Shown here piece by piece: positions 1-10,400 of a DNA stretch of 64,000 nucleotides. Each line of letters opens with the position of its first letter. The first letter of the stretch is position 1. Source of the stretch: JBGNFV01 sp049645705 (GTDB taxonomy: Bacteria; Bacteroidota; Bacteroidia; Cytophagales; Cyclobacteriaceae); the NCBI GenBank assembly GCA_049645705.1, contig JBARUK010000098.1, positions 62,001 through 126,000 on the forward strand. Reading direction: 5' to 3'. The notes below the pieces were generated by a model. The model was not told where the DNA came from. It did not search any database and saw only the letters and a list, made by a program, of their open reading frames with translations. The position numbers and the translations under genes are program-made.

Positions 1-277
1 CCGGGTATTGAGAAAGGAAAAGTATTTCTTTTATATAAACGTATTATCGTTTACCATCACCCTGGGTGCCTTATACCTGGGGGTGACGTATGACGACCCT
101 GATACGCTCATAAAACTGTTTAGTGTAGCCGGTGCTCTTACCTATATAAGCAGTGCCGCCCTCACATTTTATCTGCTCAGGGCCAGAAAGGGCTGGTGGC
201 TTCTTTTAAAATCAGGGCTGGCTATTGCAGCGGCTTATTTATTATTATCGTGGTTAAGAGTACTGATCATTGGATAG
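1..277 (+). CDS. C-terminal end of an integral membrane protein, probably a polysaccharide flippase (Wzx-like), cut by window start
   Basis: The reading frame is open from the first bases of the window, so this is the tail of a longer gene. The visible 90 or so residues contain three hydrophobic stretches (about residues 6-27, 36-57 and 65-88) separated by short charged loops, as at the end of a multi-pass transporter. A TTG at 8 is available but there is no reason to treat it as the start. The stop overlaps the next glycosyltransferase gene by 8 bases, so it belongs to the exopolysaccharide operon. A flippase or polymerase is inferred from position only; no diagnostic motif is visible. Confidence 0.5.
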   Translation, partial: RVLRKEKYFFYINVLSFTITLGALYLGVTYDDPDTLIKLFSVAGALTYISSAALTFYLLRARKGWWLLLKSGLAIAAAYLLLSWLRVLIIG

Positions 278-1505
278 AGCTAAGCAAATATTGATAGTAA
301 GTCTGGCAGGCCCTCCCAAGTCCGGACCGGAAAGTTTGCAAACGGGTAAAATACTAAAGTACCTGGACACGGACCGGCACCATTTTACCTACATCACAGA
401 AAATGTACTGGAGGGCAAGGCCGGGGGGTGGAATGTAAGCAACCCCGCCCTGCTGGAAATGCTGAAAAACATACAGGAAATACACAGACTGCCCGCCCTG
501 TCTGACCCTTACCTGCGCTTTGCCGTGAGCAAACTGGCCCGGGGCCTTACCTATAAGCCGGACCCGTATTTCTTTTTTCACTGGCAGTGGAAGAAGATGG
601 CCAGAAAAACAGGAGGTAAACCAGACATCATTTATTCACGCAGTACACCCTTTAGCTCCGCAGTAGCGGCGCGTAAGCTAAAGGCCCGCTTCGGGTGCAG
701 GTGGGTCATGCACCTGAGCGATCCGTGGACGCTCTCACCCCTGTATAACATACCTGATGCGTACCGCGACTGGCACCTGCAGGAGGAAGAGAGTTGCTTT
801 AAAGAAGCTGACATCATCACCTTTACCAGTAAAAAGACGATAGACCTGTACGCCGGAAAATACCCGGCGCTTGCAGAAAAATTCCGCTATTTCCCTAATG
901 TATACGACGATGAGCACATTGCCGACGGGCAGTCTGTGCCTGCAGATAAGGTAACCTGGGTGTATACGGGCAATATGTACGGCGACCGCACACCGGAGGC
1001 ACTGTTCAGAGCCCTGGCAACGCTGCAACGCGAGGAACCGTCTGTTTTGGAAAAGCACCGGTTTGTCTTTGCCGGGCATATGGATGAGCCTATCAGGGCC
1101 ATGTTCCATAAGTACGATCTGCCCTGCGTGGAATATGTGGGCCCGCTACCGTTTGAAGAGGCCCGCCGCTTACAGCTGAGTGCCAGTATACTTATTGCTA
1201 TAGACAGCCCCGCAGCAGGAGACCATGCTGTATTTTTTCCATCTAAACTATTAGATTATTTTGTGGCCAGAAAACCGGTGCTGGCCATTACAGGATCTGA
1301 CAGCACAACCAGGGACGTGCTGGACCCGGACAGGAACTTCGTGGTGACCCACGATGAGATTTCTGAGATTATAAAATATATAAAACAGGCTACGCAGGCC
1401 CTGGAAGATGAGCATTACGCATTATTCCAAATGCCTGAGCCGAACCCTTTTTATTCGGCAAGCCAGACAGCCAGAAGACTTCAGGATCTATTTGACAAAC
1501 TATGA
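270..1505 (+). CDS. Glycosyltransferase, GT4-like (group 1)
   Basis: A 411-residue protein with a two-lobed GT-B look. The N-terminal strand (ILIVSLAGPPKSG) leads a first Rossmann-like lobe, and HLSDPWTLSPLY near residue 150 matches the acceptor-side loop of group 1 transferases. The C-terminal lobe has VWVYTGN-type and FFPSKLLDYFVARKP segments (about residue 322), where nucleotide-sugar binding residues lie in GT4 enzymes. It probably transfers a sugar from a nucleotide donor onto a lipid-linked exopolysaccharide repeat at the inner membrane. The start is a TTG overlapping the upstream stop by 8 bases, and its stop overlaps wecB by 4 bases: a tightly coupled operon. Donor and acceptor cannot be told. 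Confidence 0.8.
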   Translation: MDRAKQILIVSLAGPPKSGPESLQTGKILKYLDTDRHHFTYITENVLEGKAGGWNVSNPALLEMLKNIQEIHRLPALSDPYLRFAVSKLARGLTYKPDPYFFFHWQWKKMARKTGGKPDIIYSRSTPFSSAVAARKLKARFGCRWVMHLSDPWTLSPLYNIPDAYRDWHLQEEESCFKEADIITFTSKKTIDLYAGKYPALAEKFRYFPNVYDDEHIADGQSVPADKVTWVYTGNMYGDRTPEALFRALATLQREEPSVLEKHRFVFAGHMDEPIRAMFHKYDLPCVEYVGPLPFEEARRLQLSASILIAIDSPAAGDHAVFFPSKLLDYFVARKPVLAITGSDSTTRDVLDPDRNFVVTHDEISEIIKYIKQATQALEDEHYALFQMPEPNPFYSASQTARRLQDLFDKL

Positions 1506-2620
1506 AAAAAATTGCCATTGTTTTAGGGACCAGGCCCGAGGCCATCAAGCTGATACCGGTGTACCTTGCCCTGAAAAATAATAAAGACATTCAGACAGCT
1601 TTAGTCTCTACCGGGCAGCACCGGGAGATGCTGGCACAGATCTTCGATTTTTTTGATATAACGCCTGATATCGATCTTGATGTAATGACGCATAATCAGT
1701 CCCTGGCCTCACTTACAGGCCTGGTGCTGAATAAGATCGATAACTACCTGGCAGAAAACCCTACGGACATGATCATTACGCAGGGGGATACGACTACGTG
1801 TATGGCTGCTTCGCTGGCTGCCTTTTACCGGCAGATACCCGTATCGCACGTGGAGGCCGGTCTCAGGACAGGCAATAAGTACTCGCCGTTTCCCGAGGAG
1901 GTCAACCGGAAGATCACGGGCGTGATAGCAGACTTCCACTTTGCCCCTACCAGCAGGGCAGAACAGGCACTGAAGGCCGAGGGGATCACTGAAAATGTGT
2001 ACATGGTGGGCAATACAGTAATAGACAGCCTGCTGCTGGCCTATAATAAGGTGCAAAAGGAGGCAGAAAAGTATAACCGGCAGTTTGGCACGTTGCTGGA
2101 CCCATCTGACAGGAACATCCTGATCACGGGCCACAGAAGAGAGAGTTTCGGGGAGGGTTTTAAAAACATCTGTGAAGCCATAATAGAACTGGCCGGACGG
2201 TATGCCGATCATAGATTCGTATATCCCGTTCACCTGAACCCTAACGTGAAGGATGTGGTATTTGATAAGCTGAATGATCTTGACAACGTAAAACTGATAG
2301 ACCCGCTGCCATATGATGAACTGATATACCTTATGAGCAGGTCACGCATGATCATGTCTGACAGCGGCGGTATACAGGAGGAGGCTCCCAGCCTGAATAA
2401 GCCTGTAGTGGTGCTCCGAGAAACGACCGAGCGCCCGGAAGGCCTGGAAGCAGGATGCAGCATACTGGCAGGTACTAACCGGGACAATATTGTGGAAAAG
2501 GTGGTCACCATCATGGAAAACCAGGAGGTGTATGATAAAATGGCCCAGGCGCCTAACCCCTACGGTAAAGGCGACTCGGCCGACCGTATAAACAATATAC
2601 TGACAGACCACTGGTTATGA
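1502..2620 (+). CDS. wecB: UDP-N-acetylglucosamine 2-epimerase (non-hydrolysing)
   Basis: A full-length 372-residue enzyme interconverting UDP-GlcNAc and UDP-ManNAc, the precursor of ManNAc-type sugars in surface polysaccharides. Visible family signatures are GTRPEAIK (residues 9-16), HVEAGLRTG with the following PEEVNRK (about 116-135), GHRRES (about 205) and SDSGGIQEEA (about 286-295), which bind the nucleotide and substrate. Start and stop overlap both neighbours by 4 bases, so it is translated as part of the glycosyltransferase operon. Its presence suggests that the polysaccharide made here contains a ManNAc-derived residue. Confidence 0.95.
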   Translation: MKKIAIVLGTRPEAIKLIPVYLALKNNKDIQTALVSTGQHREMLAQIFDFFDITPDIDLDVMTHNQSLASLTGLVLNKIDNYLAENPTDMIITQGDTTTCMAASLAAFYRQIPVSHVEAGLRTGNKYSPFPEEVNRKITGVIADFHFAPTSRAEQALKAEGITENVYMVGNTVIDSLLLAYNKVQKEAEKYNRQFGTLLDPSDRNILITGHRRESFGEGFKNICEAIIELAGRYADHRFVYPVHLNPNVKDVVFDKLNDLDNVKLIDPLPYDELIYLMSRSRMIMSDSGGIQEEAPSLNKPVVVLRETTERPEGLEAGCSILAGTNRDNIVEKVVTIMENQEVYDKMAQAPNPYGKGDSADRINNILTDHWL

Positions 2621-3771
2621 ACCAGGCAATAACACATGAGCCCCTGTCTGTACTGCTCAGGGGATACTATGGCTGGGGCAACTTTGGCGATGACCTGCTG
2701 ATGGTAATATCGTTCAGGTTGCTCAGGGAATGGTTTCCTGCAGCCCGGATATCCATATCTACCTCCAGTGACCGGGCGGGCTATATTCAGAACCTCATCG
2801 GAGAGGAAGTACCTATTCACCCCTTTGGCAGTGGCGGCCACTTCGACCTTGTGTTCAGAGGTGGCGGAGGTGTTTTCTTCGACTTTAAACCTGGCAGCCC
2901 GGCCAACTATGTCATGAATAAGGTGATCCGCGGCCTGGGGGTACGCAAAACGGCCCGCCTGCTGAACGGCATCAAAGCAAAAGCGGGCAAAAGCCCGCTG
3001 TCTGCAACCTACAGGTGCGGCCTGGGTATAGGCGTAGGCACCTACACGCCTGACTCAGCAAAATACTACTATAGCGCCACCGAACTCAGCCTGCAGGACC
3101 TGCTACTGGTCCGCGATGAAAAAAGCAGGCTCAACGCGCTGGATATAGAGCCGGGCCTGCAGGTGCATACCTACACTGACCTGGCCTTTCTCAGGAAGTA
3201 CTGGGTGCCTGACTGTAACACAACTGCCCGTAATGATACGGAGACCCTGTCGGTTGGCTTCGTGCTTCGTGACTGGCAGGCTGATAACAGCGCCTACCTG
3301 GATAAATTCAGACTGCTGATAGACAGCCTGAAATCTGAGAATATACGGTGCAGGATCGTTATCCTGGACAAGGAGGGGGATAAGATCACCCAGCAGAAAT
3401 TTGATAAAGAAGACATGCTGGTTTGGGATCCGTCGCATATGGATATCCGGGCCTTTGCCGAAGCACTGAGCGACTTTTCACTGATAATAAGCAGCAGGGC
3501 TCACGGAGCCATAGGCGGGGCCTGCCTGAATGTGCCGGTGATGTGCTACCCCATAGAACCAAAGCTGAAACGGGTACGGGAAATGCTGGGTGAAGCGGCT
3601 ATTGAGTTCGAACCGTCCGGCCAGCAGCAGGCAACCCTGTTCAGGGACTACCTGCAGCAATACGCGCAAAAGGCTGAAGTGACGGGAGCGGAAGTAGAAA
3701 GGAACGAACGCACCATCGAAGAGGGCATAACTTTTCTGCGTAATAAGCTGGAAAGTAAATTTGGAAGGTAA
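2617..3771 (+). CDS. Polysaccharide pyruvyl transferase family protein (CsaB/WcaK-like)
   Basis: The 384-residue protein opens with GYYGWGNFGDD (residues 16-26), the hallmark of the polysaccharide pyruvyl transferase family, and carries the family's C-terminal SSRAHGAIGGACLNVPV segment (about residues 290-306). Such proteins add ketal-pyruvate from phosphoenolpyruvate to hexoses or ManNAc of surface glycans, giving them negative charge. It overlaps wecB by 4 bases and abuts the next transferase directly. The pairing with a ManNAc-producing epimerase fits pyruvylated ManNAc, but that is inference; some family members act in other glycan reactions. Confidence 0.85.
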   Translation: MNQAITHEPLSVLLRGYYGWGNFGDDLLMVISFRLLREWFPAARISISTSSDRAGYIQNLIGEEVPIHPFGSGGHFDLVFRGGGGVFFDFKPGSPANYVMNKVIRGLGVRKTARLLNGIKAKAGKSPLSATYRCGLGIGVGTYTPDSAKYYYSATELSLQDLLLVRDEKSRLNALDIEPGLQVHTYTDLAFLRKYWVPDCNTTARNDTETLSVGFVLRDWQADNSAYLDKFRLLIDSLKSENIRCRIVILDKEGDKITQQKFDKEDMLVWDPSHMDIRAFAEALSDFSLIISSRAHGAIGGACLNVPVMCYPIEPKLKRVREMLGEAAIEFEPSGQQQATLFRDYLQQYAQKAEVTGAEVERNERTIEEGITFLRNKLESKFGR

Positions 3772-4983
3772 ATGAAGCGTATCCTCCTGATCATACCTAA
3801 CATAGACTTTGGCGGCGCCCAGCGGAGTTTTATAGCGCTGGCAGAGGCCCTTATGGAAAAATATGAGGTACAGGTATGCACCTTTAACATAGAAGAGAAT
3901 ATCCTTTTCAGGCTGCCTTTTGAGGTAACATCGCTCGATGTGAGAGGTGGCAGAAACCTCCCGGATAAAGTACTGATGCTGTGGCGCAGGGTGAAGAGCC
4001 TGAAAAAGCTGAAACAACAGTTCAGGCCGGAGGTATCCATCAGCTACCTGGAGGGAAGTAACTACCTGAATATACTCACCGGAAAAAAAGACAAAGTGGT
4101 CATCAGCATCAGGGGGTCACAGACGTACGATGAGACGATATCCGGGCTGCAGGGCACTTTCAGAAAAAATGTACTTATGCCTATGCTGTACCCTAAGGCA
4201 GATGCAGTGGTAGCCCTGAACCAGGGCATAAAGAAGGAGCTTACCGGGCAATACGGCGTCAGCGGGGACAAGGTAAAAGTCATTCACAACTATTATCGGC
4301 TCGAAGATATGAGGAAAGCCGGCCGTGAGGCGCTGCCTGAGCCTTTTTCGAATGTATTTGCCCGGCCATGCTTTGTGTATGCAGGCAGGCTGGCCGTGGA
4401 AAAGGGAATAACTGAACTGATACAGGTATTTGCCCGTGTAAAAAAAGCTGCGGCCCATGCAAGGTTGGTAATTGTGGGGGAAGGCGCTATGTACAATGAG
4501 CTTATAAGTGAAGCGGAGCGCACAGGACTGAAGGTCTGGCATCCGGCAGCAGATAATGCGATGATCGAAGAAGCAGATATAGTGTTTACCGTCTATCAGG
4601 CTAACCCTTACGCATTTATCCAAAGAGCCCGGGCACTGCTCATAGCCTCATCGTCCGAAGGCGGCCCTAATATCCTGGCAGAAAGCCTCATTCTGGATAC
4701 GCTGGTAGTCTCGGCAGACTGCCCGGACGGCCCGCGGGAACGGCTGGCACCCGGTACCGGCTATGCCCGCAAACTGTCTGTAGCCGAAAAAGCGCCCAAC
4801 GGCTGGCTTATGCCTATGCTGAAACAGGAAAACAATGAAGCGGCCATAACCGAATGGACTAACCTGCTGATCCGCTTAGCAGAAGACCCTGAGGCGGGCT
4901 CTGACCAAGTCAGGAACGCCGGTCTCTACATGGCGCAATATGACCAACCTAAACTATCTGAAGCATGGGAAGCGGTCATTTGA
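3772..4983 (+). CDS. Glycosyltransferase family 4
   Basis: A 403-residue GT-B type transferase. The N-terminus has the donor-sugar loop NIDFGGAQRS (residues 9-18), the middle has YAGRLAVEKGI (about residue 203), and the C-terminal lobe has SSSEGGPNILAESL (about 292-305), the E-x7-E motif typical of retaining GT4 enzymes. It starts at the base after the upstream stop and ends inside the next transferase gene (19-base overlap). It is expected to work on the cytoplasmic face of the inner membrane, building an exopolysaccharide repeat. Substrate unknown. Confidence 0.88.
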   Translation: MKRILLIIPNIDFGGAQRSFIALAEALMEKYEVQVCTFNIEENILFRLPFEVTSLDVRGGRNLPDKVLMLWRRVKSLKKLKQQFRPEVSISYLEGSNYLNILTGKKDKVVISIRGSQTYDETISGLQGTFRKNVLMPMLYPKADAVVALNQGIKKELTGQYGVSGDKVKVIHNYYRLEDMRKAGREALPEPFSNVFARPCFVYAGRLAVEKGITELIQVFARVKKAAAHARLVIVGEGAMYNELISEAERTGLKVWHPAADNAMIEEADIVFTVYQANPYAFIQRARALLIASSSEGGPNILAESLILDTLVVSADCPDGPRERLAPGTGYARKLSVAEKAPNGWLMPMLKQENNEAAITEWTNLLIRLAEDPEAGSDQVRNAGLYMAQYDQPKLSEAWEAVI

Positions 4984-6092
4984 ATATTCTGATTGTCGAG
5001 AACAGCATTGGTTTCACGGGTGCGCTGCGTTCCATTATGGCCGTGACTACCTACCTCACCGCCCATTACGACATTGCGTTTACTTACCTCATACCCAGCG
5101 GGTCAGATAATCAGGCCGTACTGGAAGAGGCGGGTTTCAACGTTGAGAAAGCTCCCTTTATAGAGATCCGCAAGCATCCACGTACTTTTCTGTACCCTGT
5201 CAGGCTGTTTCAAAATGCCCGCTTACTAAAGGGACTGGTGAAAAAATACCGGATAGATCTGGTACATATTAATGACCTCTACAACCTGGTAGGTATAGCT
5301 GCCCGAAAAACAGGCCTGCCGGCACCGGTCATCTACCACATCAGGCTGTTGGGCGGATCGTACGCAGGCAGGCTGTACAAAATATGGCAAGGCCTGCTCA
5401 CCAGCTATGCGGATGGTTTGGTGGCTGTATCTTATGCGGTAGCCTCTACCTGGCCGGAGGGTCGGCAGGACCTTCAGGTCATCTACGATGCCATACCCCA
5501 GCAATATGAGGAGTTGCCTCCTGCAGCTCCCGGTAAACCCTTCAGGTTCATCTACCTGGCAAATTATACCCGTGGCAAGGGCCAGGAATATGCCATCAGT
5601 GCCCTATCCGAAGCGGTAAAAACCAACCCTGACCTGCACATTACATTTGCCGGAAGTGACTTTGGTATGGAGAAGAACAGGCAGTTCCGTACTGAACTGG
5701 AAGACATGGCTAAAAACGAAGGACTGGAAGACAAGGTCAGCTTTTCCGGGCCTGTTAAGCAGATAAAAAAGTATTTCAGTCAGTTTGACTGCCTGCTGAA
5801 CTTCAGCCTCAGCGAATCATTTTCTATGGTAAACCTGGAAGCCATGCACCTGGGTCTGCCGGTGATAAGCACTGACTCCGGTGGCCCGGGCGAAATTCTC
5901 GAAGATGGTAAAACGGGTATACTGGTGCCTGTGGGCAATACGGGGGCTATGGCTGGCGAAATGACCAGATTAGCCGGTGACAGCAGCCTTTGGCAAACCA
6001 TCCGACACCAGGCTTTTGCCGGTACACAGGCACATCTTAGCCTTAGCCGGTCTGCCGGTGAGCTAGACCGGTTCTACAGATCTTTTCTGTAG
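4965..6092 (+). CDS. Glycosyltransferase family 4
   Basis: 375 residues with a GT4 layout: NSIGFTGALRS near the N-terminus (glycine-rich loop), a YLANYTRGKGQEYAI segment starting the C-terminal lobe (about residue 198), and SLSESFSMVNLEAM (about 281-294) holding the E-x7-E pair. The chosen ATG at 4965 overlaps the upstream gene by 19 bases; a later start would remove the first strand. It is the last plus-strand gene of the polysaccharide operon and its final 30 bases overlap the end of a convergent membrane-protein gene, so the two transcripts are antisense over their tails. Confidence 0.88.
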   Translation: MGSGHLNILIVENSIGFTGALRSIMAVTTYLTAHYDIAFTYLIPSGSDNQAVLEEAGFNVEKAPFIEIRKHPRTFLYPVRLFQNARLLKGLVKKYRIDLVHINDLYNLVGIAARKTGLPAPVIYHIRLLGGSYAGRLYKIWQGLLTSYADGLVAVSYAVASTWPEGRQDLQVIYDAIPQQYEELPPAAPGKPFRFIYLANYTRGKGQEYAISALSEAVKTNPDLHITFAGSDFGMEKNRQFRTELEDMAKNEGLEDKVSFSGPVKQIKKYFSQFDCLLNFSLSESFSMVNLEAMHLGLPVISTDSGGPGEILEDGKTGILVPVGNTGAMAGEMTRLAGDSSLWQTIRHQAFAGTQAHLSLSRSAGELDRFYRSFL

Positions 6093-7406
6093 ACTATTAC
6101 TTCTTTTAGCAGGAATGAATTTCTCTGTGCCGGATATTATCACCAGGAAAAAAGGCACCAGGGGTATTTTATAGCGCACAAGTGTGCCAAAATTAAAGCT
6201 ATTAAGTCCTACGGCGATAGCCAGTACGATAATAAAAACAGAGGCAAATAGTAAGAAGCGGTCAGTCAATATCCGGGAGAAAAACCGCAGGGGGCCTACC
6301 TTGATCACATTATAGATAAGTAAGATAAGAAGGGTTAGCGTTTCCAGCGCCGAAATGGCCATGAGAGGGTTAGTCACCTCCCAAATGTAAGGCCTGAACA
6401 ACGTAACAACCAGGGCACTGGGTGCCAGTCGCACCAGGCTTTCCACGCTACCGTCCAACTCTCCCAGGTAGTACGCCGAGCCCTCCTGTAGCTGACTGAT
6501 CCTGTACAGGTAGTCAGCATTGATACGGGTACGCTCAGCGATCATTTCCAGCCTGTATTTATCATTATTAGCCATAAAATTGGCCACCAGAAAGTATGAG
6601 GAGGCTATTGCGATTATCAGAAAGACGGGCTTGGCTATAGTTCTTACTGTGACATTTCGGATCCTACCACTGTTTTCCAGGTACAGCCAGAAAATAAAGG
6701 GAGGTATAAAGCTGAAGAGCACATAGATCTTAACAATGTAGGTGACGTATACACTGATAAGAACAATAAACGTATTGATCACCAAGCTTTTTCGCAGCAC
6801 CAGCAAATGGTATGTCCCGTAGAACATCCACCCCAGCATCCCTATCACTATCGAGTCCTTTAGCAGTCCGCTACCCCAGAATATCACCCCGGGCACAAAC
6901 AGTACAGCTACTGCCCCTACATTCATCAACCGCGGATTTATCCTGATAAGGGTACGATACATAGCCCACAATCCGCTAAAGCTTATAAGACTAAATACTA
7001 TTGAGATAATCGTATAAGTTTCGGGGAGAAAGAAACCCAGAATACCCGACAGGTTTACAATAAATTGCTCACTAGATGATCGGAACCAAAGTAATCTGGA
7101 GGCATATTTAAAGTTTTCCGGTGTGTATTTACCATTTCCGGTAATAACCGACCAGCCTGCACTGAAAGAATCCTTGAACGCTTCTGTGACTGTAAGACCC
7201 TGATTATAGTAGTTAAAGGTATCTCCGCCATCGTAATAAAATTGGTAGATCAGGCCCAGTCCTATACCGGCGACGATTTTAAGCCATGCTCCAGCAAAAA
7301 AGAACATCCTCAGCCTGGGGTGTTTGATCTTACTACCTGTATAGTAGAGCAGTATAAATACCAGGCAGAGAAATAATGGAGTAAAGACTACATCCGATAA
7401 GGTCAC
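6063..7406 (-). CDS. Multi-pass membrane protein of the exopolysaccharide locus, possibly a polymerase or GT-C-like protein
   Basis: A 447-residue, strongly hydrophobic protein with roughly ten to eleven predicted membrane helices. A conserved-looking extracytoplasmic motif, YYDGGDTFNYYNQG (about residues 56-69), follows the second helix. Acidic motifs after an early helix are common in GT-C transferases and in Wzy-like polymerases, and the position next to glycosyltransferases supports a role in repeat polymerisation or lipid-linked transfer, but I do not recognise a specific family. It is transcribed against the transferase operon and divergently from the PKD protein; a TAATTTTG box on its strand lies 25 bases before the ATG. 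Confidence 0.7.
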   Translation of the reverse strand: MTLSDVVFTPLFLCLVFILLYYTGSKIKHPRLRMFFFAGAWLKIVAGIGLGLIYQFYYDGGDTFNYYNQGLTVTEAFKDSFSAGWSVITGNGKYTPENFKYASRLLWFRSSSEQFIVNLSGILGFFLPETYTIISIVFSLISFSGLWAMYRTLIRINPRLMNVGAVAVLFVPGVIFWGSGLLKDSIVIGMLGWMFYGTYHLLVLRKSLVINTFIVLISVYVTYIVKIYVLFSFIPPFIFWLYLENSGRIRNVTVRTIAKPVFLIIAIASSYFLVANFMANNDKYRLEMIAERTRINADYLYRISQLQEGSAYYLGELDGSVESLVRLAPSALVVTLFRPYIWEVTNPLMAISALETLTLLILLIYNVIKVGPLRFFSRILTDRFLLFASVFIIVLAIAVGLNSFNFGTLVRYKIPLVPFFLVIISGTEKFIPAKRSNSLQKRSVEPV

Positions 7407-7419
7407 AAACAGAAATCAT

Positions 7420-7439
7420 TAATTTTGATGACAAAATTA
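7420..7439. promoter_or_regulatory. Inverted repeat forming two face-to-face -7 promoter boxes
   Basis: TAATTTTG (7420-7427), four bases, then CAAAATTA (7432-7439): a perfect 8-bp inverted repeat. Each arm equals the Bacteroidota -7 consensus TAnnTTTG, one reading toward the PKD-protein gene and one toward the membrane-protein gene. No TTTG -33 box is evident at the usual distance on either side, so an operator role is also possible. Confidence 0.5.
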
Positions 7440-7475
7440 GCTATTTTTAATTTTTGTTTGCTAAAAAAATCCTGA

Positions 7476-10400
7476 ATGGGCCGGATATTCCTGTTATTCT
7501 TGTTCCTGACCATCACGCCATGCATACTTATAGCCCAATGTCCTCCTGACAAGGATATTATCCTGCAGGATCAGTATTGTCGTAATCAACCTGTAGACAT
7601 AGCCGACGGATTGGCCGCAGACTCATATCTGTGGGATTTTTGTACTGGCGACCTGCAGGCCTCACCTGCCGGATCACTTTTAGATTCCAATTCGGCTTTT
7701 TCTAATACTATGGATATTAGCCTGAAGCAGGATGCCAACGGGCAGTGGTTTGGCTTTTCTATTTCTCGTCGTACAAATCAGCTTACCAGGCTCGAATTCG
7801 GAGACGACCTGTCCGGTATACCTGCCCAGGTTGATCTGAACAATCCCGGCAGCTTACTTCTAAACTCTTATGGGCTGGACATCATTAGATATAACAGCAA
7901 CTATTACGGCTTTGTAGTCAATGCCGGCCGGGACAACCTGGTTGTCCTCTCTTTTGGCACCTCCTTATCATCTTTCCCCTCGGCCAGCAGCATTTCGCTG
8001 GACGGAGAAGCAGACACCCCGGAGAGAATTCGCGTTATCGAACACAACAATGAGCTTATTGCATTTATAGCCAATAGTAAAATAGCCGAGATCACCCGGG
8101 TGAACCTGGGTAGTGAGCCAACCGGCACTCCGGTTTCGATAGATCGTATAGCTGTACCTGGTATCAACAGTATGCGTGGTATAGACCTTATCCAAAGCTG
8201 TGATAGCTGGAAAGCAATAGTGACTGGCTATAGCTCTAAGGATGCTTACCTGGTAGACCTGGGAGCTGACCCGGCAGGTGTGCCTGTGAACACAGATAAA
8301 ATAGCATTTGCTGATTTTGGCAATTCATTGCTTTCGGATGTCGCCTTTGCTGCCGATGGGAACCAGGTATATGCATTGATCCAGGAACGCTTTGGCAGAC
8401 TGTTCAGGGTGAATTTTGGCGAAGAGGTCAATGCGTCTTCCGGAACTTTAGATGACCTGGGTAAGATAGGCGGTATGGATAATGCCTTCGGTTTCGATGT
8501 CGCAAAAGCCGGAAGCAGCGTGGCAGGTTTCAGTATAGATTTTGTGAACCAGAACCTGTACCGGTTCGACTTCCCCGATAACTGTCCCGCAAGTCTGGCA
8601 GCCAGTTCCGTTGCCGATCCGTCCGTTAGCTACTCTTCGCCTGGCACTTATTATGTAAGCCTGACTACTTCCACAGATGGTACCATCACACGGTATGCCG
8701 ATACGGTTACCATCTCTGCCGAGTTGTCTCCCGAACCTGTCATTACGGCCCCGAGGGAAACATGTACTGGTTCTGAAGTAATACTCAGCGCCGCTGCTGA
8801 CCAGTCTGTGGCTACCTGGACCTGGGAAATAGACGGTGCAACTACCAGCGGCCAGACCATAAGCCAAACCTTTACCGAAGCAGGTGAATATGTAGTACGA
8901 TTGGCTGCAAATGGCAATAACGGATGCCCCGGAACAACCACCGATACCATTACCGTCTACGAAACTCCGATACCTGATTTTACTATACCGGACAACTCCA
9001 TCTGTACTGACGAAGAGATAACCTTCAGCAACCTGACCAGCGGAGAGAGCGGCCCCCGCGTGCAATGGGCCTGGAGTTTTGGCAATGGCGATACCTCTTC
9101 AGACAAGGATCCTTCATTTGCTTATACTGAAACCGGTACCTATACAGTGCGGCTAAGCTATACCCTGGCAGACTGTTCCGGTTTTGTAGAAAAAGAGATA
9201 GAAGTAACGCAAGGCCCGTCACCCTCATTTACTTTTAATAATAGCTGCGTGGGTGATATCATAGATTTTACCAATACCTCCGAAGGTCAGGATATCACCG
9301 AATATTTCTGGGATTTTTCGGATGGTACCACCTCCACCGTTTCTGACCCCGTTCACCGGTACGAGCAGTCCGGCGTATATTCTGTGAGCCTGACTGTCAC
9401 TTCTGCAAACGGGTGTCAGTCGACAGATGTAAGACAGGTAGAAGTACTGGGCGCTCCTTTTGTAGACTTCGTGACAGAGAATGCCTGTAGTGGCGCCCCT
9501 GTGCAGCTTACAGACCAGTCAGATGCCGGTGAGGGAAACATCGTATCGTGGAGATGGGAGATACAGGAAGATAACGAAACCACAGTCTATACAGACCAGT
9601 ACCCGGTGCATACATTCGATCTTTCCGGTTCAGTACCGGTAAAGCTCATCGTGACTAATAATACTGGCTGTACCGACTCACTTACCCAGAATATAACCAT
9701 ACGGCCAAGTCCGCAGGTAGACTTCGAGGTAGTGCCCGGCTGCCCTGGCGAGCCCAGCCGTTTCTTCGACCGTACCGTACTGGACCCGTCGCTGACCATC
9801 ACTAGCCGACTATGGATAGTAAATGGCAGGTTGTTTAATCAGCAAAACCCGCAGTACATATTTCCGGAACCAGGCACCTACCAGGTCACACTGAGCGTAG
9901 ATGCCGATAATGCCTGCTCTGCGGCCATCACCCGAGAAGTTACTATAGAACCTGCCCCCTCGCTGAACTTCAGTCTTTCATCAGCCTGCAGCGGCCAGCC
10001 CGTCACTATAGTGCCGGAATTTTCAGATGAAAATGAAATAGCCAGCGTCAGTTGGGAAATACCGGGAATAGGCAACAGTACTGAAATAAATCCCGTATTC
10101 ATATTTCCTCAGCCGGGTGTTTACTCCGTTTCTCTTACTGCCACTACAGCAGAAGGTTGCCTGTATTCTTTTACTCAAAACACTGAAATACTTCCCTCGC
10201 CCGCTGCAGACTTCACCTTCTTCCCTGCCGAAGGGCGCCCGCCGCTATCAGTTAGATTCTTCAACCGCAGCACAGGCGCTACCGCATACGAATGGTACCA
10301 CGGGCAAACGCTCTTCTCTACCGAGGCAGAGCCACAGTATACCATAGTGCAGGAAGGACCTGCTGATATTACTCTTATTACTAAAAATGAGGACGGCTGT

